DNA from: Apoda limacodes | Taxonomy: Eukaryota; Arthropoda; Insecta; Lepidoptera; Limacodidae | DNA: 64,000 bases | Assembly (NCBI GenBank): GCA_946406115.1 | Contig: OX291548.1 | Location: forward strand, 7,242,373-7,306,372 | Direction of reading: 5' to 3' | In this document: positions 45,301 through 55,610 of the stretch, piece after piece | Numbering within the stretch: the stretch's first letter is position 1 | Layout of the letters: each line of letters opens with the position of its first letter | Program-made: the position numbers and the translations under genes | The notes under the pieces: generated by a model | Told to the model about the DNA's origin: nothing | Database searches by the model: none | Seen by the model: only the letters and a program-made list of their open reading frames with translations

Positions 45301-48300
45301 GGACCATACGAGCTCCTTACTGGACCTTTTGCTGAGTTCACGTCCGAACGGATTTTCCGTCTCAGTCGATGCGCCTCTTGGCTCCTCAGACCACTGTCTC
45401 GTTCGAACTCAAATGTCATGCACAAAACCCGACCCATCTGGGCAAAGTAATTGGCGTCGTGTGTGGCATTATAAGTCGGCAGACTGGGATGGATTGTGCG
45501 AATTTTATGCATCGTACCCGTAGAGGCAGATCTGCTTTTGCTCAGAAGATCCTGACGTCTGCGCAGCCGCAGTCACTGAGACGATCCACGCTGGACTCAA
45601 AAACGACCGTGGCTTAAAGGTCTTTCAGAGAAGCTACAATTCTTAAGCAAACTGCATATGAGACTAAGATCACAGCTCGTAATAAGGATCTGAATATTTC
45701 TGAGATAAATCGCAAATTAAATGCTGCCTCGAAGTTCAGTAAGAAAGCAACTACCAGAGCAATATTCAAATTCTTCGGCAAAATAGGTGGGCGACTTGCG
45801 AGCTATCCTTCTGGGAGTCATGCTTTCTGATCGCTTGCCAAAGATGCTGAAGGGAACTTTTGCCAGTCGTCATCACCACACTGCGAAAGACCGATGGTGA
45901 CTTGGCTCATAGTGCTAAAGAGAAAGCCGATCTACAGGGCAGTCTCTTTGCCTCAAACTCGAATATGAACGATAAAGGCGCGGTACCACCTACTATACCG
46001 TGGTGCGGTAAGACCATGCCGGAAATCTCCATAACACAGCGGGAGGTCCGGCGGTCGTTGCTTTCTCTAGACGATTATAAGTCGAGTGGGCCAGACGGTA
46101 TACCAGCAGTAGTGTTTAAGCAGTGTGCTCCTGAGTCATGTCCTGTACTCACGCGCCTCTTCGCGCTTTCTTACCACACTAAGCAATTTCCGTCTTCGTG
46201 GAAGACTGCGAATGTGCACCCGGTGCCTAAAAAGGGCGATAGATTAGATACATCGAATTACAGGCCTATCGCTATTACCTCTCTCCTCTCCAAGGTGATG
46301 GAGCGTCGTGAAAACATCCCTCGTGCCGTTGTGGAGGAAAAGCGCGAACTTGTGTCTCAAATCGAGACAGCACTGTTCAAGGTCTCTGACTGGGGACGGG
46401 TAAACTTGGTCCGATTCAACCCTACAACCCACAATTCCAGAACACTCCCCTATCCATCTCCAAGAGCATTGGGATCCTTGGTGTTGACATCTCCAGCGTT
46501 GTTTAGTTACGAGATGAAAACAAGGTGAAGCTTACGTCCAAAATACCACGTGTACTCATCAGAGCGAGGCAGTACTTCACGTCGGGGCAGAGATCGCTGT
46601 TGAGCCCCATATGGAGTACTGCTGCGATCTGTGGGCAGGTGCACCCGGATACCAGCTTGGCCCTTTTGACTCGGTTCAACGACGGGCTGTGAGAATTGTC
46701 AACGATCCCAAACTCACTTGCCGTATCGTTCTAAGTCTGAGGCGAGACTTTGCCTACTTGTGCGTGTTCTAGCAATGAAATGTGTTGTGAGGAATTGTTC
46801 GAAATTATGCCCACGGCTACTTTCCACCATAGTACCTCTCGCCATCGGCAGGCAATTCATTCAGAACCGAAATGGTCGCGTATACAGTGCAGTTTCAGAG
46901 AAACTTCCTCCCGCGAACGCTTGGGTTGTGGAATGAGCTCCCTACGCAGGTTTCCTCTAAGGACTACAGTATGGGGTTCTTCAAGAAAGAAGTTATTGGA
47001 TTTTTGAATGTCGGCAAAGCGCGAGTGACATCCCTGGTGTTACAAGTGACCATGAGCTTGTTTGCCGGCTTAGTGGTATAAAAAAAAAGTTACTATCGCA
47101 TTTAAAATGTTAATATGGATTGTATTTAAAGCAGTAAAATTTTGCTTTGTTAATAAAAAATCTTAATGTGTTTTTTTTTTCTTATGCTGTCAGGGAGGCT
47201 GCTAAGTAAGTGTAAAGTTTTATCGGATTGAAGATGATAGTCAAACCATTCATAACTTCAATTTCAGTATATCATTTATTTGTAACTGTTGTAAACCCTT
47301 TAATTACAAGTCTTGCTTTATACTTTGTTATGTCAAATTATTTCTCTTTAAAAACTGATGCTCTTCTTTCATTGCTTGCTGTCATTTACAAGACTTAGAA
47401 CTAGATAAAGCCTTGACCTGTGCTTAGACATCCCCTTCTGCCGTGCCTGATTAGTTTGCTTAAGCCCAGAATACACTTACCAGTGGCTTGCATAACGGAA
47501 TACAAGTTACTTGCATGCACGAAGCTTTAGCGTGCCTTCGCTGACATGCGCCTGCAGCCCCTTTTCGTCGCCCCTGCCGCAAATTTTCATGCCAAAAAAT
47601 TAACTTGCAGCTACTGGCATGTAATCTGGACTTTATTCTTTAATTTATTTCTGGTCTGTGTTGTTGCTTTGGTATTTGGTATTCATTGAAATGAATAGAT
47701 ACATGGATTATTAAAAAAATATCGAATTCATTGCACCATGACTCATTAAAAAAAAGTTTAAAATGAATATCAAATATTTTTTTATAAGTCAATAAATTAC
47801 AAGTTTTCACCGTTGATGATTTTTTAACCGACCGTTAGAAGATTCTGTAGCGGGTAGGTATATTGACGCCTATATTATGCTGCATTAAAATGTTGAGATA
47901 GCTATAGATAGTCTCCGACAAGATTGTTGACGATGTGCAGATTTGTTATCTGATTTTCAGAAGCACCTTAATAGTCTAACGTGTAAGTTAAAATAATTTA
48001 GTTTAAGAGAACATGATCCGCGGATTCATACAGAAGATTCTGTACCTGTTTTAAAAATTTACTAATCAAACACGTAGGTATGAAGTTTTGTAGTTATGGT
48101 CTCAAGCCGACTGTCTATTTTTGCGGTTTTTCAAAATCCTGAAAAATGATTCTATTAACTTGAAATCTTATTTGGGACCACTTGTATGTAAAAGGTTGCA
48201 GGATTCTAGCCTGTATAATTTAACCTAAGTATACAAAATTAAATAGAACTGGGGCACACACACGAACACACAGACCTAAATATTTATTCCTAGAACATGT

Positions 48301-49105
48301 CTTTAAAATTTCATGGTGTTTGATAATAATTGTAAAAATTAGTACAGAATTGGTTTATAAGAAGCACGTTACGAGGCGCCGCGTAGTTTTGTTTACTTTT
48401 AACGCATATATTAGCTTAGGTACTTTATTTATTTTCACTTCGTACAAAGCTTATTTCTAAAATATAATAAATACATAGAAGTTATAACACTAGTAATATA
48501 AGTAAAAATAAAAAAATATTTTAAACACATTTCGTATTGTTGCTGAAATACATCGGTGAGTTTTATTTTGTGCTAAAGGTGATAACTTTTAACACAAAAT
48601 TAACTTAAGCTTACGAATGTGTTCAAAAAACAAAACAAAACGTTCTTAATATAGCTTATGAATAGTTTTATTATTTATATGTGAGTAGAATATTTTTTAA
48701 ATATGCTTTGTAAAGAGAGAAAATAAATATCTAATGGCGGCGCAATTGGTTAACTGGTCAAATTAAAATAGTTTAAAATTAAAGTTAAGTTTAAAAATTG
48801 CATGCTACACTTTGTTCTTTATGAGTGAACCCGTATAATTTTTTTTAAAAATCAGATGTTTTCCGATTTTTTGAAAGAGAAAGCAAAAAAATTCTAATAA
48901 TATAAATTATTCCAGAAACGCTGAGAAGGCATTAGCCCGCGGTTCTGAGGACACAGTGGAAGAAGGTAATGAGTGGGCGCGTGTTGCTGAGTTGTGCGAC
49001 TTTGGACCCAAACGCGGACGCGACGTGGCTCGACTGAGATCCATTGTGTTGCAGCTAAAGCAGGCAGGAGTAAAACCTAACTACCCACCCCGCACCAAGG
49101 TCTAA
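42207..49105 (+). CDS. Clc: Clathrin light chain
   Basis: Exons 42207-42372, 42660-42803, 43893-44004 and 48916-49105 join in phase to 203 residues (Drosophila Clc 219). A 12-nt candidate exon at 47194-47205 would add four. Family marks are: start MDDFGDNF; EVDPAAEFLAREQ (the conserved EED/uncoating-like N-terminal region); EEPEKIKLWREEQKKRL, beginning the heavy-chain-binding helix; EKKKEEW; and NEWARVAELCDFGPK...RLRSIVLQLKQ at the C-terminus. Light chains bind the clathrin hub and tune coat assembly and actin coupling. It is convergent with PIGA. The third intron was enlarged by a LINE. Confidence 0.96.
42460..42479. other. Perfect hairpin in Clc intron 1
   Basis: aatacgccaatgggcgtatt: 8-bp arms and a 4-nt loop, 87 bases past the donor. 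Significance unknown. Confidence 0.5.
42660..42803 (+). CDS. Clc: Clc exon 2
   Basis: Acceptor ttcctattag, donor gtaagc. It encodes residues 56-103, including the start of the heavy-chain-binding helix (EEPEKIKLWREEQKKRLQEK). Confidence 0.95.
43893..44004 (+). CDS. Clc: Clc exon 3
   Basis: Acceptor attaataacag, donor gtatta. It encodes DEEEEKKKEEWLKIAKKELE and ends in a split Arg codon. Confidence 0.94.
44078..44285 (+). repeat. Interspersed repeat (cttttgcccgcgg family)
   Basis: Starts tagcttttgcccgtggtttc and ends at the cagacagacaga-type block immediately before the LINE. Confidence 0.7.
44290..47090 (+). mobile_element. LINE inserted in Clc intron, internally deleted
   Basis: 5' end near gttcctggcagtgagtaagg, then a leader ORF. 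The APE endonuclease N-terminus is at 44786 (DFCNIRGIHANL; LPETQISCPAD). RT fingers are at 45870-46306 (KSSGPDGIPAVVFK; NYRPIAITSLLSKVMER). The reading then jumps to FKVSDWGRVNLVRFNP, so the catalytic palm is deleted at ~46306. The C-terminus (HSTSRHRQAIHSEPKWSR) and the shared 3' tail end in an A-run at 47090. Several frameshifts. It is the best-preserved member of the family that also left fragments at 9.1, 12.6, 17.2 and 21.7 kb. Confidence 0.9.
47194..47205 (+). CDS. Clc: Candidate 12-nt microexon of Clc
   Basis: GGAGGCTGCTAA lies between a strong acceptor (T-run, cttatgctgtcag) and a consensus donor (gtaagtg). Phase fits both neighbours exactly and would turn R|N into R-E-A-A-K-N. Being 12 nt it can be optional without breaking the frame. 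Confidence 0.6.
   Translation, partial: GGC
47206..48004. other. Clc intron, no gene
   Basis: AT-rich. A GC-richer patch at 47440-47620 (tagcgtgccttcgctgacat, cccttttcgtcgcccctgcc) looks like a MITE but the ends were not resolved. Confidence 0.35.
48005..48400. repeat. Degenerate copy of the 33.6-kb MITE
   Basis: Shares tctcaagcc, aaatcctgaaaaatg, acagacctaaatatttattc and aaaatttcatggtgtttgat with 33614-33960 in the same orientation. The ends are eroded (right end gttacgaggcgccgcg). Confidence 0.75.
48401..48915. other. Clc last intron, repeat-derived
   Basis: acatagaagttataacacta at about 48475 matches the end of the 186-bp units of the CEP78 intron. ctgaaatacatcggtgagtt at 48543 is the inverted form of 19999-20020. 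No gene. Confidence 0.5.
48916..49105 (+). CDS. Clc: Clc last coding exon
   Basis: Acceptor attattccag, 62 residues and TAA. NAEKALARG and EWARVAELCDFGPK are the conserved C-terminal blocks. The stop codon is followed immediately by gttagt, a donor sequence also used twice in CEP78 in this window. Confidence 0.95.
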
Positions 49106-49159
49106 GTTAGTATCCTCAGCAAGCTAAATTTTACTAATTGTCCTATACCGCACGCCCCA

Positions 49160-49545
49160 AATTTGACCGCTGTGATCCGAAATAATTATCTTAATGAGAT
49201 CTATCACTACTGTCAAGAAACTACTAGTCTACGATTAATATTTAACGAGATATAACCTTTTCTAGTATGACTGCTGTGATCCGAAATAAAGATCTCGATG
49301 AGATCTATCACTACTGTCAAGAAACTACTAGTCTACGATTAATATTTAACGAGATATAACCTTTTCTAGTTTGACTGCTGTGATCCGAAATAAAGATCTC
49401 GATGAGATCTATCACTACTGTCAAGAAACTACTAGTCTACGATCAGTGTTTTACGAGATATAACCTTTTCTAGTTTGACAGCTGTCATCCGGAATATAGA
49501 TCTTAATGAAATCTATCACTTTTGTAAAGAGAACTACCTCTCTTT
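49160..49545. repeat. Satellite-like tandem array, 104-bp unit, ~3.5 copies
   Basis: Unit: gatctatcactactgtcaag, aaactactagtctacgatta, tatttaacgagatataacct, ttctagtttgactgctgtga, tccgaaataaagatctcgat. Same family as 20790-21390 and more homogeneous here. Confidence 0.92.
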
Positions 49546-49744
49546 CTCTCTCTCTAAAAAATAAATAAAAGTATATTTATAATATTTATTAAATTAGTAG
49601 CAAAAGCATTGGGAAGGGGCAGCGTTACCCTTTTATGAGGCTCGATTTCACTACCCATATTTTTTTCATATGTTTCTTAAGAAGTGAACTCCAAAAAGTA
49701 GGTACTAGGAGCACATCTAAACTGCATCGCTATAAGAGGTTGTT

Positions 49745-50065
49745 GCAAGGCCCCTAAATTCGGTTATCGGCCTGGGATTCCTTCATTTAATCTCAGTATT
49801 AAATCAAATAAATACTGTGATTTACTTTTGCTTTTGTGTAATTAAGACACTAATGAAGTTTGCTATATAAAGCTGTAGCTATAGTTCGTTTAAGCGCGGT
49901 ATAGTTATTCCCGCGGGAATTTCGGGATTAAAAGTAGCCTATTCCAGGACCTAACATGTATGCCAAGTTTCATCCCGATCCATCCAGTGGTTGAAGAGTC
50001 AAAGAGTAACAAACATCCATCCAAACAAACTTTCACATTTATAATATTAGTAGGATTAATATTTT
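49745..50065 (-). repeat. Dispersed repeat, reverse copy
   Basis: Contains ccaagtttcatcccgatcca, gagtcaaagagtaacaaaca and cacatttataatattagtag, the reverse complement of the 39590 family. Confidence 0.75.
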
Positions 50066-50354
50066 ATTTTAAAAATGTGGTGCTTCATAATCTTAATACC
50101 GATTTAGATTTTTTATATACTAAATTTTACTTTTCAAATTGCGTTTTCATCATATATTATGTCGCTCTTAACTAAAGGCGCAAAAAGCATCTACAGTCAT
50201 GAAATGCAAATTTCTGGATGGAAAAAAAATACATTAAATGCTTTACATGGTATAGGGGGAAATGATGTTTTTTCAGCATATACTTACACATACTTATCCA
50301 GTTAATTTCATTTATGTTTATCAAAAATAATAAAGTTAATATTTATTTTCTCAG

Positions 50355-50525
50355 GTCCTTCAAAGAGTATATGAGAGAATGTAGTCATTCTTCAGATCAC
50401 AAGTGGAAGTAGGATTACTCTAATGAAAGTCTAATTTAACCTGGAATCTAATTGTAATGTGTACTGATTGTATTATATTATACCTATGTAATAAGGTACT
50501 AAAATAAATTAAAAATATATATGTT
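50355..50525 (+). other. Candidate 3'UTR exon of Clc
   Basis: Acceptor attttctcag at 50345-50354, no usable reading frame from Clc, and AATAAA at 50503-50508. With a donor at 49106 directly after the stop codon this gives a 1.25-kb 3'UTR intron. One frame reads FKEYMRECSHSSDHKWK then stop, so a terminal coding exon of another transcript cannot be excluded. Confidence 0.5.
50503..50508 (+). promoter_or_regulatory. Polyadenylation signal (probable Clc)
   Basis: AATAAA in the candidate 3'UTR exon. Confidence 0.55.
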
Positions 50526-50538
50526 TTCATGTACATAT

Positions 50539-50544
50539 TTTAAT
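50539..50544 (-). promoter_or_regulatory. Polyadenylation signal (probable PIGA)
   Basis: ATTAAA on the minus strand 39 bases past the PIGA stop. It lies about 30 bases from the Clc signal on the other strand. Confidence 0.5.
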
Positions 50545-50582
50545 TTACATTAAGTATTTATCATTCCAACATTAAATATTTA

Positions 50583-51878
50583 CTATAATGGTTTCTGTAG
50601 TTTTAAATCCCTTGCTATATCTATATATTTTCTTTTGTATAACTTATCAGCAAGTCTCAATAATAAATACATTAAACTTATAACTAAGAGAAATGGCCAA
50701 ACCCCACAAGTAAGGTAACATCGTAACTGTTGACCTAAAGGTTTAATTTTATTCTTAATTATTCTATTGTATACAATTTCTGTCCTTTTAGTAATATCCA
50801 TCCAATTGTACATTTTCCTAACCATTAGATTGCATTTATATGGGCACAATATTTTACCATCTTTAAGGTCTTTTAAAGCATGTTCAATAGCTTCAACTAA
50901 ACTGCCAACATTTGGTTCAGTCAAGTATATCATATCTGCTGGTAACACTTCAGGTATACCACCAACTCTGGTTGAAACAACCTTCAATCCACATGAAGCC
51001 GCTTCCACTATAGCCATACAATAGGCTTCTGTCAATGAAGTATTCAGAAATATATCACCTTTTACTAAAACATTTCTTACTTCAGAATGTTTCAGACTCC
51101 CTAATAATGTGACACAATGTTGAAAACCTTTCCTTTCCCTAACTTCTTGTAACAACCACATTTTAGGACCATCTCCGCCAATAATAAATCTGAGGTTAGG
51201 ATATTTAGGACACATATCTGTTATAACTGCAGCCATTAAATCTACACCTTTTCTGTATACTAACCTTGACACAATAATTACAGTGGTTACATTTGGATCC
51301 CTTTTTGACGGATTTGGTGTAAATCTGTAAGTATCAACTGCATTTGGAATGACTGAAACTCTGTGAGCCTTTACTTTAGCTCTAAGAACTGTATTCTCTT
51401 TGCCTATGTGTGAAACACAGATACAGTGATCACATACACAAAGACACATTTGTAGATATTTATTAGTCAGTACAGCAGAAGTATCGGCAAAACCAAATAA
51501 ACTGTGATCTGTGAATACAGTTTTTAAGCCAAGTAACTTTCCTATGATAGACACTTCATGTCCTATCACACTAAATGCAGAATGGCCGTGAACAATTTCA
51601 ATGCATTCTCGAATCAATATATATCTAATTAATGCTATATTGCATATCATAGTTGGAAGTACACATTGTGAGTAGAATACTCTTATAGGTAAGTAGTATA
51701 CTTTTAGTCCATTAGTCAAATATCGGATCCCGACCCGTTTGTCATAAGAGTGAGTGATAACTATAACTTTGTGCCCACGCTTGATCAAACATTGTGATAA
51801 ATTATAAATGTGCTCTTCCACTCCTCCAGTGTTTGGATAAAAGAAATCTGAAGCCATGCATATGACATGTCTGTTCAT
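50583..51878 (-). CDS. PIGA: PIGA, GPI N-acetylglucosaminyltransferase catalytic subunit
   Basis: Uninterrupted 431-codon frame (human 484). It transfers GlcNAc from UDP-GlcNAc to phosphatidylinositol on the cytosolic face of the ER, the first step of GPI-anchor synthesis. Seen: ASDFFYPNTGGVEEHIYNLS (residues 9-28), the family N-terminal glycine loop; FTDHSLFGFAD (122-132); SVIPNAVD (175-182); VSRLVYRKGVDL (203-214); the GT4 E-x7-E motif E284...E292 in SLTEAYCMAIVEAASCG; a C-terminal membrane helix at about 392-410, then a basic tail. A GT-B GT4-family fold is inferred from these motifs. ATG is preceded by an acceptor (aacattacag, exon start 51891), so the coding exon follows a 5'UTR intron whose first exon I could not place. 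Confidence 0.97.
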   Translation of the reverse strand: MNRHVICMASDFFYPNTGGVEEHIYNLSQCLIKRGHKVIVITHSYDKRVGIRYLTNGLKVYYLPIRVFYSQCVLPTMICNIALIRYILIRECIEIVHGHSAFSVIGHEVSIIGKLLGLKTVFTDHSLFGFADTSAVLTNKYLQMCLCVCDHCICVSHIGKENTVLRAKVKAHRVSVIPNAVDTYRFTPNPSKRDPNVTTVIIVSRLVYRKGVDLMAAVITDMCPKYPNLRFIIGGDGPKMWLLQEVRERKGFQHCVTLLGSLKHSEVRNVLVKGDIFLNTSLTEAYCMAIVEAASCGLKVVSTRVGGIPEVLPADMIYLTEPNVGSLVEAIEHALKDLKDGKILCPYKCNLMVRKMYNWMDITKRTEIVYNRIIKNKIKPLGQQLRCYLTCGVWPFLLVISLMYLLLRLADKLYKRKYIDIARDLKLQKPL

Positions 51879-51891
51879 GGTATGAAGTTCC

Positions 51892-52227
51892 TGTAATGTT
51901 AAACCTTATTAGTCCAACTAAAATATAAATTTATAGACATTTTTATTAAGAGTTTATGAATTAATTAGCATACTGTAGATATCAGCATCCCTATTTTATT
52001 AAGATTATATTATTGCTTAGGCACCTATATATAAACAAGAGAAATTATCTTGAAGCATCAAGGTATTTTTAATCACTAAACTAAAAGGTGAGTTCTGTGT
52101 GATTATAGTATGTAAGAAAGACCACAACCGATATTTTGATCTCCAGCCAAAACCAAAATTTAAAATATAGTTAATTATATAATTTTTTTTTATTATATTA
52201 TATAAATTATTATTAAATAAATAAAAT
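51892..52227. other. PIGA 5' intron
   Basis: AT-rich, no gene. Confidence 0.4.
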
Positions 52228-52645
52228 AAAAAATCGGCCATATGCGAGTCGGAGCACGAAGGGTTCCGTACCATTATCTATAAAATCGGCAAAAAAATCA
52301 CGTTTGTTGTATGGGAGCCCACCTTAAATATTTGTTTTATTTTAATTATTTATTTTTAATGTGACTATATAACTGAATCTTCTGTGAATATTTGAAGTGT
52401 CTACCTGTTGCCGTTATCAATATCGAGCAAAAAAATCAAGTTTGTTGTATGGGAGCCCCCTAAATATTTATTTTATTCTGTTTTTTAGTAAGTATTTGTT
52501 ATAGCGGCAACAGAAATACATCTTCTGTGAAAAATTTCAACTGTTTCTATCACGGTTCATGAGATACAGCCTGGTGATAGACGGACGGACGGACAACGGA
52601 GGCTTAGTAATAGGGTTCCGCTAATTACCCTTTGGGTACGGAACC
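52228..52645 (-). repeat. Lepidopteran ggttccgtaccc repeat, inverted copy
   Basis: Complement of 23871-24289: aaaaatcggccatatgcgag start, atgggagcccacc, acagcctggtgatagacgga, and gggtacggaacc end. Confidence 0.85.
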
Positions 52646-53148
52646 ATATCAAGGAATAGCAAACCATTTTTTTTTGTAGCAAACCATCTGAAAATCTTTC
52701 ACAAGTTAATCTAGATCGGTTTATGCGAAAAACTTTGTTTTTGGAGAAAATCTGAGCAGCATATATTTTTAGGATGTTTTAAAAAAAATATTGATGAAAA
52801 CTGTTGAGTATGAGAAAATAAGCTTTTCATCTAAATAGTTATGATACTGTTTGTATATAAGAAGTCAGTTATGATTAAGCACAATTTTTGATAATAGATG
52901 TTAGATAGCTAAATATAGAACAAGCTATGGTTTAGTTTTGTTGATTATGTTAAGAAGTGCTTACCAATCCATTCCATATAGTTTTAGCCTTCAAAAGATG
53001 ATACAGTTCCAGGCAATAATTATTACACATCAAACCCATCACACATTCACACATTTCTACAGTAACTCTGAGTGACCATAAATTTATATATAAATTTTAA
53101 TATACATATAACTATAAATATATTTTAATTTATATCAATATATATTAT

Positions 53149-53732
53149 TAGACATGGGTAACTGAAGAAATATTCGTGAGCTGCAGCTCAAGCACCTGAG
53201 CCGGCCTGCAGCTCAGCTCAAATTTAACGAAAGGTGCATTGTGATTCAGGTTGCCAAAGTGTGCCCAATGTTTTTCGCAGATGCATTCGCATATGAGCCC
53301 CGCCATACGCAGGTCGATTTTTGAATTACTATTTTTTTCTGTTACTATCACATTTAATATATTTATATTTTTTTAATTATGTATGATGACTAATTTCCTA
53401 TGATAGTTTTACAATTAAATGCATAGCAACTAATATAAATACGAAAATTATATTAAAATAATGTAACTTCACTACATACATATATGAAATGAAAAATCAA
53501 AAAACGGACTGTGCACCGGTGCCGCGCGTGGCGCCGCTCGACAGACCATCGAGACGCCACATCGCCACGGCCGGCGGCGCTGGCGCCGTCAAGGCTGTCA
53601 TGAAGTTTAATAAACGAATGGTTGAGTTGTATATTTTTTGAGCCGTGAGCTGCGCATCTTGGATCTGAGCTGCAGCTCAATTTGTTGGTGCTGCGTTTTT
53701 AAGCTGGTTCGACACTGAGTTACCCATCTCTA
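53149..53732. mobile_element. hAT-type non-autonomous element, 584 bp, perfect 8-bp target duplication
   Basis: Left end TAGACATGGGTAACT and right end AGTTACCCATCTCTA are terminal inverted repeats with one mismatch. TATATTAT flanks both sides (53141-53148, 53733-53740). Subterminal gagctgcagctca motifs occur near both ends. A GC-rich core (53505-53600) contrasts with the flanks. No transposase. Confidence 0.88.
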
Positions 53733-53740
53733 TATATTAT

Positions 53741-54745
53741 AGCTTCGTGTGTGATGGACTTCAAGGTTGAGGTAGCTTGAGATAATCGGCTAGCTTCGGC
53801 TTCACAGAGCATCATCTGTCGCACAAAATACCTTCTTACAGTCTTGTATGTGCTGTAATTTTTTTTTTCCATTGAATAAAATCACCTGACAATAGAAATA
53901 AAACTAGTCTTTGACATCTTTCTTCAAAGTATTGGCAATAAAAGCTATTAAAATTGACATGTAATTTTTTTAGGTGTGACACTGATGCCTATTGATTGTT
54001 TTATGGTTTCAAGAGAAACTCCTGTGTACATTATGTACAAGCTATTGATACCTAATTAATATATATTTAGTATACTATTCCATTCCACAAAAATAATGTA
54101 CTTATGTCAACATTTGTTCAAAATATGAAAGGTAATATATCTTATATATTCATTGATATATGAATATAAATATTTAAGTTGAATTAATTAATGTAGGTAC
54201 ATTACATATAAGAATTTTTTTTAATAAATTTATTTTTTTATTTAATGGAAAAAAAACCATAGTCTCATAGCAGCTCTTAATTGTTACCACTGTGACAAAG
54301 ACAAAGCTAGCCAATTATCTTTTTAAAGCATGTTGTGTAATATGTATTAGGTTCTGCGGTTTTGGTTGCTGCTAGTTTTGTTTCATAAGTGCTATTAGGT
54401 TAAGTTATCATTTCGCATGAGCACTTGCTTAATGCTTTTAACATGTGTTTTTTTTCATGTTTCTTGGACCCTTATGAAGGTTGGTGTGTATAAAAGGGTG
54501 CACTAAGGAAAAACAGTTTTTGCGACTAAGTAACCAGGTTGAGCTAAAGAGAAATATCAAAAATTTTGCAAAGCTGTACTTTAAATGATTTTAGGACTTT
54601 AGTATAAAAATAAATGGTGTTGGGGCATCCATATTTAGAAGATAGAAAGCAATAAATTACATACAAAGCAGGAACGTTTGTTGATGTACAACATCAGACT
54701 ATCATATCACATGCAATGTCTGTTTCCAGCTTGAGAAAACAATAA
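53741..54745. other. Intergenic, no gene seen
   Basis: AT-rich sequence without a supported feature. Confidence 0.4.
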
Positions 54746-54874
54746 ATGTGGGACCTCCTGATGATACTTGACATGTTTTATTGTAAAGACATTGACAAGG
54801 ATGAAGTGGATGCAGATCTGCAAATGGATATTGGTATTGAAAAAGATGTGATAACCAGTGACCCTGAAAGTGAG
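54746..54874 (+). CDS. Unexplained small ORF or exon, 42 codons
   Basis: ATG to TAA encodes an acidic peptide (CKDIDKDEVDADLQMDIGIE). gtgagt at 54870 is a consensus donor, so it may be an exon of an unrecognised gene. I do not recognise the product. Confidence 0.25.
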
Positions 54875-55084
54875 TAATAAAGTGCCCAACACCCAAACTA
54901 AAAATTAACGAGATCTACAAATTTTGAGGATAAAATATACTTTATATTGCCCATAGATTGCAAAATCATTATTTACATTACTTTTGTCACCTGTCATCCG
55001 TTCGTTTAGCATTGGTATTAAAAATATCAAAATTTTAGCATCATCTCAGTCACTTCCAAATCGCAACGAGGAAGTTAAAAAAGT

Positions 55085-55270
55085 TGTTTTGGGACACACG
55101 GGGTAGAGTAATTTTCCAACTGTCAAGTTGGATTCTTTACACTGCCATAGAAAAGGTTGAAAATCACTCGTCAGTGTGAAAATTAACTGTCAAATGCTTG
55201 TTTCAGAACGGGTTGATTTTTCAACTTTACCGTGCAATAATTACTCGGCGTGATTTGGAACACAGCCCAA
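55085..55270. repeat. Possible MITE
   Basis: gagtaatttt and ataattactc with GC-rich flanks (gacacacggggta / gcgtgatttggaacac) face each other. Ends imprecise. Confidence 0.35.
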
Positions 55271-55529
55271 AAAATAAAACTTTAGACCCATGTCTATAAG
55301 TCGTATTTTAAATTAGACGATATCAACTGACGTTTATTTTGTTGTCAGTTTTTAATGAAACAGTACTAGCTACTGTCAGTTGGCTTCGTCTTATTAAAAA
55401 TATGACTATAGAGGTGGGGTTTTTGTGTTAATCTGTCAAGCTGCCTGCACATATTCATTGTTTATAGTAGTGTGTGTGGGTTTTTATCGTAGTGTGTGTA
55501 CGTCAACCTTTCGTTTTGCAACCAAAATT

Positions 55530-55610
55530 ATGCTAGAAACAGCATTCGTGGGAACTCTTAATCCCAGAACGAACGCGCCCCTAGTATCCAAAGTTAAGGA
55601 AATAGACTAG
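55530..55610 (+). CDS. Unexplained small ORF, possible first exon
   Basis: ATG in a fair context opens 26 codons (MLETAFVGTLNPRTNAPLVS). gttaag at 55593 could be a donor. No recognised homology and no downstream exon found. Confidence 0.2.
   Translation: MLETAFVGTLNPRTNAPLVSKVKEID

Noticed and set aside
49160..49545. CRISPR-like array
   Set aside because: The whole ~104-bp unit repeats with no variable spacers; eukaryotic tandem repeat.
50355..50412. Coding extension of Clc into the 50355 exon
   Set aside because: Would need a donor inside the last codon (gtctaa) and ends after nine residues; UTR splicing at gttagt is simpler.
54702..54896. 64-codon minus-strand ORF
   Set aside because: No family resemblance; overlaps a better plus-strand candidate and is probably antisense.
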